Counted from the first letter of the stretch, positions 1 through 7,560 are shown. The stretch: 8,056 nt of DNA from Clostridiales bacterium (GCA_021203115.1 JAJQBV010000027.1:1-8056); one strand, 5' to 3'. A program made the numbers and translations. The notes: a model not told the origin generated them from the letters alone.

Positions 1-3000
1 TTATTTCTAAGGGGATATCTCATTTTGTTTTGTACTAAATATATTCTAACACTATATCAGGCGTTGCTGGCGGATCTGCTGCTTGCGGGTGAGATAGATC
101 TCTCAGAGGTTAATAGCGTATCAAATGATGTGCTGGTTAATGCACTCTGGAATCTGATGGATGACGCGTTGACGGCTACGGAGACCTCTTCTGTCGATAT
201 TTCGCAGGTGCTGAAGAATACGCTGACCGAACTGGACTACTCAGGTTTCAATTCGTATCTGGATAACACAGCGTTCACAACTATCCTGGATCTTCTATGG
301 ACTGCCGCAGGGAACTGCGACTATACGGATATTGACGAAGATGGGGTATTGGATACCCTGATTTATGACGGGACTGCGCTGGAGAATTTTGTGAAAGAGC
401 TGGGCACGGATCTGGCAGCAAATTGTCTGGATGCGGATGAGGTAGAAGATGGTCTGTCTGCTACGCTCAATATAAAGATTGCCAACGCAAAAGAAAATAA
501 TACGAAATATTATAAGGAATATGATGCGCTGGTTCTGGATCCGTCGGCCACCGGCCTGACCCAGATGATTGGTTTTAAAACAAACCTCTCTACCGCGGTT
601 ACGACAGCGGGAAGCGGAGCCATCGTAGTTCTGACGGACGATTACGAAGGCAGTATCAACACAAGCAATACGTTATATCTCGACCTGAACGGACACACGA
701 TAACCGGTGATGTGAGCGGAGAGAATATCACGGTGATCGACAGCAGTCTCGGTGATACGGGAAGTATTACTGGCGAGTCAGATTATGAAAAAAATACTTT
801 ATATAGTGTTGATCCGGTCGAGGACGAAAGCAGCGGAGAGATTACCGGGTATAACGTATATCTCAATCCGGATGATCTGCTGGAGGGCGGTTTTGATGCG
901 AAGGAGATCGCGGTAACACTGGCGTTTGATCTCCTCCTCAACAGCTACATGAACGCACTCATGACGGTTACCGATGGTGAAAACAATACTTACGATATTT
1001 ATGCGGTGAAGCTGGAAGACCTGGTGGGGATGCTGGCTGAGGGCACCACAAGCCTGAGCGAGCTGGCGAACGAGCTTCTGGATTGCGTGACGCTGACGGA
1101 TGACAATCAGAGCAGCACGGTTGGAATATCCGGACTGTTGACCAGCATCCTGACAGATTTTACGGATTTTGAAACCCTGTATACGAACGCCAACGACGGA
1201 AATGCGCTGGCATCCTACAGTGTGGATACAGCTTATTGGAATCTGGATGTGGTTCTGACAGAGGGTGACGATGGTGAGTATCTGACCGCAAATGTTGCAT
1301 CGGTTTCCAACGAAACCAAGACAACTGAGATATCCGTCTATCTGGAAAATCCTACGGATGAAGAAACAGGCGAGCTTATATCAGAGAAAAGGGAAGAAGT
1401 CGTTAAGCTGCTGAAAAGCCTGAGTGAAGTGGCGACGGTATCGGAGCAGAGTATTGTGATCTCAGAAGCGGAAATCTCTTCCGGGAAGACACTGAGTTTG
1501 ACGGGGTCTGCCTCCATGGATGTGTATCTTGATCTGGATGACGATGACAATTATGCGCTGGTGACAGCCATTCTCCTGGCGAATGCCACATCGGAAGACG
1601 TTCAGAGCGGCCTGATCAGTGCGATCGAAGGATATTACGATGGGGACAGCGACGCGATGACAGCGGTGAAGGATGCCGTCAACAATGCGTCGGTGAACGA
1701 TCTGGTCAGTGCACTGAAGGCCGTGGGCTATTCGACAGACCTGGAGGATCTGATTACCGGTCTCGATCTGTCAATTGACAGTACAGATGTAGCAGAGCTT
1801 TACGATTCCTATAAGATCCTCTTCGCGGCAATGAAGAATGTGCTCAATCTGGCGAACGTGACCGGCAGCGCGAGTCTGCTGAGTACATATTACAATGAGG
1901 AAGCCGACACGACGGAGAGTCATCAATATACTTTATTACTACAGGATCGCGAACTGAGAGGCTCTCCGACCGTGTCCGGTATTACGGCGGATTATACGCT
2001 TACGGTTAATTCTGAGCTGACAATGGATCTGTTTAATCTGACGGAGGAGGAAGAGGAAGAATATGCAATTGTAGTAACCTCCGCGAGCGGGGAGCCTCTA
2101 TATAACGGGGATAACCTCGTAGATGCATTTAAAAAGGCAAATGCGAGCAGCGGAAGTACCGTGACCATATATGGCGCTGTTTCCATGACAGATGATATCG
2201 AGGTGAGCGAAAACACAAAAGTCACTCTGACCGTTGAAAGCGGCGGATCCCTGACGCAGGGCAGTTATAAGTTCACACTGTTGTCGGGGGCGACGCTGAC
2301 CTCGAATAAAAGCAATTTGAAGGTATCATCGTCAGTGAGCGATAAGAAGGTGAACACGACGATGACGACATCCGGGTCGAACACGGTATACTCACTGGGC
2401 TATTACGACGTGGTGGTGTACAGCTCGAGCGGGTCGGTACTCTGGGCGGGCGACAGCCTTTCGACCGCATTCTCCAAGGCGACGTCGGGGAGCACGGTGA
2501 CGGTGTACGGGGATGTTTCCATGACCGGGAATATCGCGGTGAGCAAAAAAGTGACTCTGAAAGTGGCGGGCAGCGGATCCCTGACGCAGGGCAGTTATAA
2601 GTTCACGCTGTCATCGGGAGCGACGCTGACCTCAAACAAGAAGATGACCGTGGCGTCGTCGGCGAGTGACATGAAGGTAAACACGACGACATCCGGGTCG
2701 AACACGGTATACTCACTGGGCTATTACGACGTGGTAGTATACAGCTCGAGCGGGTCGGTGCTCTATGCGGGCAGCAGCCTTTCGACCGCATTCTCCAAGG
2801 CGACGTCGGGGAGCACGGTGACGGTGTACGGGGATGTTTCCATGACCGGGAATATCGCGGTGAGCAAAAAAGTGACTCTGAAAGTGGCGGGCAGCGGATC
2901 CCTGACGCAGGGCAGCTACCACTTCATTCTGTCGCCTTCGAGCGCGTCAAAGATTTCCGCAGTGTCACTGACATCCAATGTGACGCTGAAGAACACGGCG

Positions 3001-3582
3001 ACGGCCATGAACTATACTACGGTAAAATCAAGCAATGGAAAGTATTATCTGACGGCTGTAAGTCCGAGCTACAGCGGCACGAGTGCAACAGTTACGACTG
3101 GTTCCAGTATCAAGGCTGAGTATGTCGTGACCGGCAGTACGGAGTCCGAGAACTATATCTATCTTGACGTGGACCCGAACGGAATTACGGCAGACCAGTT
3201 TAAGGCGGCTGTGTCACATTCGGCAGTGTCAGGGACATACAGCAGCAGTACACTCACATCTGTGGATGTGACGGAAGACAAGGGCCTGGTTTACACGGGT
3301 GCGAAGGCAACCTTTACGGCGAGCAATTCCGTGAGCAGCAATACAGCCACGATCACCTATACCGTGATCATCATGGGTGATACGAACTGCAACGGGTGGA
3401 CGGATTCCGGCGATGCAACTCTGATGATGCAGCATTATCAGGGAATCAGAAGCCTGACCGGAGTGGCCTATCTTGCAGTCGATATGAACTGGAACGGTTC
3501 TCTGGATTCCGGCGATGCAACGAGAAACCAGGTGAAATACCAGACATGGAATCTCGGTACCTATGTGAGTCAGATTCCGTGA
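1..3582 (+). CDS. Giant dockerin-bearing surface protein with beta repeats (5' partial)
   Basis: The frame is open from base 1. The first possible start is TTG at 25, with AAGGGGA at 9-15, but the product would have no signal peptide, so I think the true start lies upstream. Residues are counted from 25. Residues 1-190 are mostly helical, with a calcium-loop-like Asp-x-Asp-x-Asp-Gly at 102-107. Residues 195-260 are beta-rich, including LDLNGHTITGD at 219-229, a phrase typical of clostridial beta-solenoid-like surface proteins. Helical and strand segments then alternate to about 670. Three tandem beta repeats span 680-1012. An Ig-like module follows, then a dockerin at 1118-1180. Its two calcium loops start GDTNCNG (1118) and DMNWNG (1153), each followed by D-S-G-D-A. 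Family knowledge: dockerins bind cohesins, and the next gene encodes a cohesin-like domain. Role: probably a secreted adhesin or matrix protein held on the surface; ligand unknown. No catalytic domain is recognisable. Product class is confident, function is not. Confidence 0.85.
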   Translation, partial: LFLRGYLILFCTKYILTLYQALLADLLLAGEIDLSEVNSVSNDVLVNALWNLMDDALTATETSSVDISQVLKNTLTELDYSGFNSYLDNTAFTTILDLLWTAAGNCDYTDIDEDGVLDTLIYDGTALENFVKELGTDLAANCLDADEVEDGLSATLNIKIANAKENNTKYYKEYDALVLDPSATGLTQMIGFKTNLSTAVTTAGSGAIVVLTDDYEGSINTSNTLYLDLNGHTITGDVSGENITVIDSSLGDTGSITGESDYEKNTLYSVDPVEDESSGEITGYNVYLNPDDLLEGGFDAKEIAVTLAFDLLLNSYMNALMTVTDGENNTYDIYAVKLEDLVGMLAEGTTSLSELANELLDCVTLTDDNQSSTVGISGLLTSILTDFTDFETLYTNANDGNALASYSVDTAYWNLDVVLTEGDDGEYLTANVASVSNETKTTEISVYLENPTDEETGELISEKREEVVKLLKSLSEVATVSEQSIVISEAEISSGKTLSLTGSASMDVYLDLDDDDNYALVTAILLANATSEDVQSGLISAIEGYYDGDSDAMTAVKDAVNNASVNDLVSALKAVGYSTDLEDLITGLDLSIDSTDVAELYDSYKILFAAMKNVLNLANVTGSASLLSTYYNEEADTTESHQYTLLLQDRELRGSPTVSGITADYTLTVNSELTMDLFNLTEEEEEEYAIVVTSASGEPLYNGDNLVDAFKKANASSGSTVTIYGAVSMTDDIEVSENTKVTLTVESGGSLTQGSYKFTLLSGATLTSNKSNLKVSSSVSDKKVNTTMTTSGSNTVYSLGYYDVVVYSSSGSVLWAGDSLSTAFSKATSGSTVTVYGDVSMTGNIAVSKKVTLKVAGSGSLTQGSYKFTLSSGATLTSNKKMTVASSASDMKVNTTTSGSNTVYSLGYYDVVVYSSSGSVLYAGSSLSTAFSKATSGSTVTVYGDVSMTGNIAVSKKVTLKVAGSGSLTQGSYHFILSPSSASKISAVSLTSNVTLKNTATAMNYTTVKSSNGKYYLTAVSPSYSGTSATVTTGSSIKAEYVVTGSTESENYIYLDVDPNGITADQFKAAVSHSAVSGTYSSSTLTSVDVTEDKGLVYTGAKATFTASNSVSSNTATITYTVIIMGDTNCNGWTDSGDATLMMQHYQGIRSLTGVAYLAVDMNWNGSLDSGDATRNQVKYQTWNLGTYVSQIP
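2062..2403 (+). repeat. Beta repeat copy 1 (114 codons, diverged)
   Basis: This is the first of three in-frame tandem repeats in the surface protein. It starts YAIVVTSASGEPLY and contains GSTVTIYGAVSMTDDI and GSLTQGSYKFTL, which align with the later copies. It is the most diverged at DNA level, but positions 2243-2276 are identical to 2573-2606 in copy 2. The alternating Ser/Thr/Val pattern with regular glycines suggests short beta strands, such as a solenoid or stacked-sheet stalk; the fold is inference. Confidence 0.85.
2404..2724 (+). repeat. Beta repeat copy 2 (107 codons)
   Basis: This copy begins YDVVVYSSSGSVLW and is followed exactly 321 bp later by copy 3. Positions 2454-2594 match 2775-2915 without a mismatch over 141 bp. 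The junction block 2364-2414 matches 2685-2735 over 51 bp. Identity at third codon positions points to recent duplication or gene conversion rather than protein-level selection alone. Confidence 0.92.
2725..3060 (+). repeat. Beta repeat copy 3, degenerate 3' end
   Basis: This copy begins YDVVVYSSSGSVLY. It matches copy 2 almost exactly to about 2930, then diverges. The tail up to about 3060 (ending NGKYYLTAV) only loosely follows the end of the repeat unit. It leads into the Ig-like module that precedes the dockerin. Confidence 0.85.
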
Positions 3583-3645
3583 CAGAGCGGATGAGACAGA
3601 CAGATATATCGGAAGCAACGGTGCAGAATCTCTGAAAGAGTGCAA

Positions 3646-3653
3646 GAAAGGAG
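3646..3653 (+). promoter_or_regulatory. Ribosome binding site that sets the GTG start at 3661
   Basis: GAAAGGAG lies 7 bases before GTG 3661. An in-frame GTG also occurs at 3640, but it precedes this site and has none of its own. Starting at 3661 also puts the positively charged residues directly before the hydrophobic signal core (MKYLKRGAAIL...). Confidence 0.85.
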
Positions 3654-3660
3654 CAATCAA

Positions 3661-4830
3661 GTGAAGTATCTGAAACGAGGGGCAGCCATTTTGATGGCAC
3701 TGGCAATCATATTTGTGTCGTGCGGCACGACCGCATGGGCGCAGGATGCGAAGGCGGGGGAGACCGTGACAGTGTATTTCTCCTATTCGAATACCTGCTG
3801 TGTTGACGGAACATTCAGCTTTTCCAACAGCGGCATGTTCAGCAGTGTCAGCTACGACACGAGCGGTGTCGGCAGCGGACTGATGGGAAGTGTATCGAAC
3901 AATTACGCGTATTTCTTTTCTACCGGTGAGAATATCAACGGACAGATCGATGTGGTTTGCACCGTTTCCTCATCGGCCAGTGCGGGCGACAGCTGTACGA
4001 TTACATTTAATTATAATACCAGCAGCGATGCCGGTGTAACCATGGTGGGGGCTTCCTCCTCCCAGACCGTGACGGTCGTCGCCTCAGAGGAGGCTGCGCC
4101 GGCGGAGACTCCGGCTGTGTCGGAGGCAGCACCGGCTGAGAGTTCCGCATCCTCTTCCTCCGGCACTTCGGAGTCGACGTCCAAAACAGAGGTGACGGAG
4201 ACAGAGGACATCGACTACACCGAGCTGAATAAGCAGATCTCCATTGCGGAGGGTCTGACACAGTCTGATTACACGAATGACAGCTGGGAGGCGATGCAGG
4301 AAGCGCTGAGCGCCGCCTACGGTCAGCAGAAGGGAACGAGCCAGACCAAGGTGGACGCGGCGGCATCTGCCCTTAAGGAAGCAATCGCGGCGCTGGTCGA
4401 GATCGATTACTCGGAGCTGGAAGCGGCGATCGCGGCGGCGGAGGAGCTGCGCGATTCGGATGAGCTGGGTCAGCTCTGGACTGAGCTTCTCTCCGAACTC
4501 GTTGACGCGGCGGATCTGCTGACGAGCGGCGATCAGGAGGCGGTGGACGCGGCAGCGGCAAGCCTTCGTTCCCTGATCGAGCAGATCGAGGAAAAGATGG
4601 ATGAGCTGTCCGAGACCGAGGAGGTCGTCAAGGAAGTAGAGGTTGAGGTCCTTCCGGAGGGACGGTACTGCAACATCCCGATCCATAAGGTATGGCCGAT
4701 TCTCTTCTTTATCAGCCTTGCGCTGAACGCGTTCTTCATCATCATGCAGCTCTATGTGACGAAGAAGAAAAAGAAGGACGAGGAAGACGACACGCCGACC
4801 GTGGAGTACAACGCGGACGACGACCTGTGA
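3661..4830 (+). CDS. Membrane-anchored cohesin-like/FIVAR surface protein
   Basis: Start GTG at 3661 gives 389 residues. Residues 1-27 are a signal peptide with likely cleavage after A-W-A. F-V-S-C at 18-21 weakly resembles a lipobox, but the C-terminal membrane helix makes a lipoprotein less likely. Residues 29-141 look like a cohesin-like beta sandwich (AGETVTVYF near the start, AGDSCTITFNYN near the end). Residues 142-183 are a Ser/Ala/Glu/Pro linker. Residues 186-246 are a FIVAR-like three-helix module (YTELNKQI, YTNDSWEAMQEAL, KVDAAASALKEAIAAL), and 250-317 are a second, more divergent one. A Glu/Val stretch leads to the transmembrane helix at 344-366, followed by five lysines and an acidic tail ending DDTPTVEYNADDDL. 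It probably acts as a surface receptor, with helical spacers holding the cohesin away from the membrane. The neighbouring dockerin protein is the obvious candidate partner (inference). The cohesin call is by pattern only and is the least certain part. Confidence 0.88.
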   Translation: MKYLKRGAAILMALAIIFVSCGTTAWAQDAKAGETVTVYFSYSNTCCVDGTFSFSNSGMFSSVSYDTSGVGSGLMGSVSNNYAYFFSTGENINGQIDVVCTVSSSASAGDSCTITFNYNTSSDAGVTMVGASSSQTVTVVASEEAAPAETPAVSEAAPAESSASSSSGTSESTSKTEVTETEDIDYTELNKQISIAEGLTQSDYTNDSWEAMQEALSAAYGQQKGTSQTKVDAAASALKEAIAALVEIDYSELEAAIAAAEELRDSDELGQLWTELLSELVDAADLLTSGDQEAVDAAAASLRSLIEQIEEKMDELSETEEVVKEVEVEVLPEGRYCNIPIHKVWPILFFISLALNAFFIIMQLYVTKKKKKDEEDDTPTVEYNADDDL

Positions 4831-4942
4831 GTGCAGTGTAGAGAAAGCACGAATGCAGAAACACGATACATGCAGAGTAAATCGGATGTTTTGTATCGGC
4901 AGCATGTGAAAGATGAGACAGAATAGAGAACACAGTTTGCAA

Positions 4943-4950
4943 GAAAGGAT
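4943..4950 (+). promoter_or_regulatory. Ribosome binding site for gene 3
   Basis: GAAAGGAT lies 9 bases before ATG 4960. A second purine patch, GGGAG at 4954-4958, is too close to the start to serve. The rest of the 129-bp gap (4831-4942) shows no convincing promoter or terminator. ATGCAGA occurs twice in it. Confidence 0.7.
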
Positions 4951-4959
4951 TACGGGAGC

Positions 4960-6414
4960 ATGGCAGAGACGTGGCAGAGAATGGAATACAGTACATGGGA
5001 TGAAGCGTTTCGCGGCCTTGCCCCAGTGATCCGCCAGCAGTCCGCGCGGGTGGCGGACTATACGCGGGAGCTGTATGTGCAGGCATGTGAGGACGGCTTC
5101 GGCAGGAAAAACAGGGAGTGGGAGGGCCGCGTCCGCGGGCAGTACGCGGACACCGCTTACAAATGCGGCCTCTACCACCAGATCGGCAAGGCGCTTGTGC
5201 CGCCGGAATACCAGAAGTGGCGGGATGATTTTACTGCGGAGGAGCTGGCGGTCTACCGCAAGTATACCGCGGACGGACGCCTGCTGGCGGCGGCGCTTCA
5301 GGAGAAGGGCGCCCGCAAAAAGAAGGCGGACACCCAGAAGGAGCGTCCCACAAAGAATATCCCGTGGCTGATGATACGGGAGGCCTGCGGACAGCACATG
5401 GAGCGCTATGACGGCAGCGGTTATCCGGAGGGACTGACCGGCGACCGGATCAGCCCGATCGGACAGATCGTGGGGCTGGCGCGCGAGCTGGATCGTCTGG
5501 CCTCGGAGACGAGATCGGAGAATCCCTTTGATGAGGCCTGTGAGACACTGATCGCGCAGTCCGGCGTTCTCTGGTCCTCCGTGTTGATTGAGATATTGAA
5601 AAACAGCCGGGAAAAATGCCGGGAGGTATACGAGAAGTATATCTACTACACGCTCACCATCCCGAAGACGATCCCCCTCGTCGAGAGGCGGGAGGGACGG
5701 CCGATGGGGCTTTGCTACCGGCCGATGATCGATTCGGAGAGGAAGGTGCGTGCCTTTGAGGCCGCCCCGTGGTTTCAGACGGAGGCGGACGGCACGAGGG
5801 AGCACCTTCATCTGGATGAGACGGAGCATCTGCTTTTGCGGACGGGGCTTCTCTACGATACCTGCCTGTACCTGCTCTACGAAGCGGCGGATGCGGCGCT
5901 CCGAGCGAAAAACTGCGGGCTCTCGATCGAGTCATTCCTTATGCGGCTTCCGATTGACTTTTACACACACGAGAACATGCTGCCCCGGCTGGTAAAGCTC
6001 TGTGAGAATGAGGGGATCCCGCGGGATATGTTCTATGTGACGATCCCGGAGGCTGCGCTCTTCGAGGAGAACAGCCACGCGCCGGATATTGTCCGCACGT
6101 ATATAAAAGAGGGCTTCGCGCTTGTCCTGGATGGCTTCCACCCGAAGCGGATGAGCGCAGAGGAGCTGAAGGATTACGGATTTACATGGCTGCGCCTCGC
6201 GCCGGAGCTGATCGGCTTGCAGGAGACCGCGAATGCCATTACCGTTCTGCGGCGGCAGGGATTTCACTTCATCGGAGGAGGCGCGGACACCGCAGAGAGT
6301 CTGAAATGGCAGCTGGGCAGCGGCGTTTCCTATGTCAGCGGCACGCTGACCGGACCTCTGATGGAAGAGGATGAGATGATCCGCACCAGCCTGATTCGGG
6401 AGCAGAGCTTATGA
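4960..6414 (+). CDS. Degenerate HD-GYP/EAL-like fusion, likely non-catalytic regulator
   Basis: This is a soluble 484-residue protein with no signal peptide or membrane helix. Residues about 20-215 follow the HD-GYP pattern: RQQSARVADYT at 25-35 (Gln where the first His is usual), YHQIGK at 72-77 (HQ instead of HD), KYTADG at 101-106 (Tyr instead of His), then HMERYDGSGYPEGL at 146-159 (HM instead of HH, GYP kept) and ARELDRL at 174-180 (first Asp replaced by Arg). Residues about 250-484 follow an EAL domain: YRPMID at 253-258, FEAAPW at 266-271 in place of EALlRw, VTIPEA at 360-365 in place of EITES, LDGFH at 390-394 in place of DDFG, RLAPELI at 412-418 in place of KID, GGGADT at 439-444 in place of AEGVET, and SG at 460-461 in place of QG. 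Active domains of both families cleave c-di-GMP; loss of these residues argues against hydrolysis. It may bind nucleotide or act as a scaffold (inference). It overlaps gene 4 by 4 bp, so the two products probably cooperate. Confidence 0.85.
   Translation: MAETWQRMEYSTWDEAFRGLAPVIRQQSARVADYTRELYVQACEDGFGRKNREWEGRVRGQYADTAYKCGLYHQIGKALVPPEYQKWRDDFTAEELAVYRKYTADGRLLAAALQEKGARKKKADTQKERPTKNIPWLMIREACGQHMERYDGSGYPEGLTGDRISPIGQIVGLARELDRLASETRSENPFDEACETLIAQSGVLWSSVLIEILKNSREKCREVYEKYIYYTLTIPKTIPLVERREGRPMGLCYRPMIDSERKVRAFEAAPWFQTEADGTREHLHLDETEHLLLRTGLLYDTCLYLLYEAADAALRAKNCGLSIESFLMRLPIDFYTHENMLPRLVKLCENEGIPRDMFYVTIPEAALFEENSHAPDIVRTYIKEGFALVLDGFHPKRMSAEELKDYGFTWLRLAPELIGLQETANAITVLRRQGFHFIGGGADTAESLKWQLGSGVSYVSGTLTGPLMEEDEMIRTSLIREQSL
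6398..6402 (+). promoter_or_regulatory. Internal ribosome binding site for gene 4
   Basis: GGGAG lies inside the last codons of gene 3, 8 bases before ATG 6411. The start and stop overlap as ATGA at 6411-6414, the usual arrangement for translational coupling. Confidence 0.7.
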
Positions 6415-7538
6415 GCGATGAGAAGAAGGAAAAGGGCGGCCGCTTACACAAAGAACAGAAGACCGCGGCAGGCTCCGACCAGCAGCGGCGGCTGATTTTT
6501 AAGAAAAAGCGCGGCGGTGTCGTGCTTACACGGACAGAGGTAAAGGAGATCAAGGCAGGCCGGAAGGCGCTCCGCAAGGAGATGCGCTCGCGCGGGATCC
6601 GAAGCCGGAAGGAGTTCGAGACAACCGCGGCAAGCCTGGGGCTTTACTTTGACAAAGGGCGTCTGGCAGGGCTGCTCTGGTTCCTGTCCGGGCGCGGACT
6701 GTGGGCGCTCCTCGGCGCAGCGCTGGCCCTGTTGGGTGCACTGGCTCTGATCTCCGTGATCTCGCAGATGAGAGGTTACTTTACCATCAACCTCACGGAT
6801 GCACTTTTTAAAGAGGGAATTGCCCTGAGCGAGACGCCGGATTTTGAGACACAGGCATCTTCATTGACCGCACTGCCCGCGACGGATGTCCCGGAGTATT
6901 CGATCTCTTTTTTCGAGGATGATATCGACACCGGTTATTATGGGGAGCACAATGCGGATTACTTTGCGTATACGTACTTCCTCCGGTATGAGGCGGAGGA
7001 TGACAGCGAGCTGAGTTACCGGTGGGAGGTGGATATCAGTTCCGAGGCGCAGAGTCTCTCCGAGGCTGTCTGGGTGATGATTTTCGAGGATGGCGAGATG
7101 GCCTTCTACGCGAAGGTGGACGAAAACGGCGAGACGGAGTGCCTGCCCGCGAAGAGTGTGAATAACGTGGGGTATCTGGAAGCTCCTCTGATTCAGTATT
7201 CGGCGACGCCCGACGACCAGTATGAAGTCATCGCGACGAGCGGATCTGCAACCTATTACCGCGTCATCCCGTATGATTTCGTCTCTGACACGGTCGTGGC
7301 GACCGGCGGTATGGACGGCGTCCTGCCCGGAGATGTCCACCGCTACACCGTGGTGGTGTGGCTGGAGGGCGACGATCCGGACTGTACGGACGATCTGATC
7401 GGCGGACATCTGGGCCTCAACATGCAGTTCAGTCTCGCGACAGAGGGCGGAGACGAGGACAACACCGGCAATACGACCGGCGGCTGGTGGACATGGTTTA
7501 AGAATATATTTGACAACCTGAAATGGTGGAATGGCTAA
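6411..7538 (+). CDS. Single-pass membrane protein with TasA/camelysin-like extracellular domain
   Basis: This 375-residue protein has three visible parts. Residues 1-90 are strongly basic and hydrophilic (many Lys/Arg, for example RKALRKEMRSRG at 51-62), so by the positive-inside rule they are cytoplasmic. Residues about 97-118 form one transmembrane helix rich in Leu and Ala. Residues 120-350 are a beta-rich acidic extracellular domain beginning RGYFTINL, with DYFAYTYFLRYE near 183-194 and VWVMIFEDGEMAFYAK further on. This loosely recalls TasA/camelysin-like proteins (FxxG-like N-terminus, then strands with an A-Y-x-Y-x-L pattern). That assignment is pattern-based and tentative. There is no SipW-type cleavage motif, so the domain would stay tethered. 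A Gly/Asn/Thr linker leads to a Trp-rich tail (WWTWFKNIFDNLKWWNG). The gene is translationally coupled to gene 3, so its cytoplasmic arm is a candidate contact for that protein. Confidence 0.85.
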   Translation: MSDEKKEKGGRLHKEQKTAAGSDQQRRLIFKKKRGGVVLTRTEVKEIKAGRKALRKEMRSRGIRSRKEFETTAASLGLYFDKGRLAGLLWFLSGRGLWALLGAALALLGALALISVISQMRGYFTINLTDALFKEGIALSETPDFETQASSLTALPATDVPEYSISFFEDDIDTGYYGEHNADYFAYTYFLRYEAEDDSELSYRWEVDISSEAQSLSEAVWVMIFEDGEMAFYAKVDENGETECLPAKSVNNVGYLEAPLIQYSATPDDQYEVIATSGSATYYRVIPYDFVSDTVVATGGMDGVLPGDVHRYTVVVWLEGDDPDCTDDLIGGHLGLNMQFSLATEGGDEDNTGNTTGGWWTWFKNIFDNLKWWNG

Positions 7539-7560
7539 AAAGGATATGTATTTGGCGTGC

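Noticed and set aside
2062..3060. CRISPR array or mobile-element repeats
   Set aside because: The repeats are long, in frame, adjacent without spacers, and encode a continuous protein segment.
3229..3660. A 143-codon minus-strand frame over the dockerin end
   Set aside because: It lies opposite the clear dockerin coding sequence, and its His/Ile/Arg-rich translation matches no recognisable family.
3640..3660. GTG at 3640 as the start of gene 2
   Set aside because: It lies upstream of the ribosome binding site GAAAGGAG. GTG 3661 is correctly spaced and gives a standard signal peptide.
3712..3726. Lipoprotein processing at Cys21 of gene 2
   Set aside because: F-V-S-C lacks the usual Leu at -3. 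A normal A-W-A cleavage site follows, and the protein already has a C-terminal membrane anchor.
4084..5829. A 581-codon open frame on the minus strand
   Set aside because: It runs antisense across genes 2 and 3 and the gap between them. Its product is Arg/Leu-rich without recognisable domains, as expected from the GC-biased codon use of the sense genes, whereas the sense frames have clear domains and ribosome binding sites.
7510..7538. TTGACA at 7510-7515 as a -35 box for gene 5
   Set aside because: At 17-bp spacing the -10 position reads GGCTAA, a poor match, and the hexamer lies within gene 4 coding sequence.
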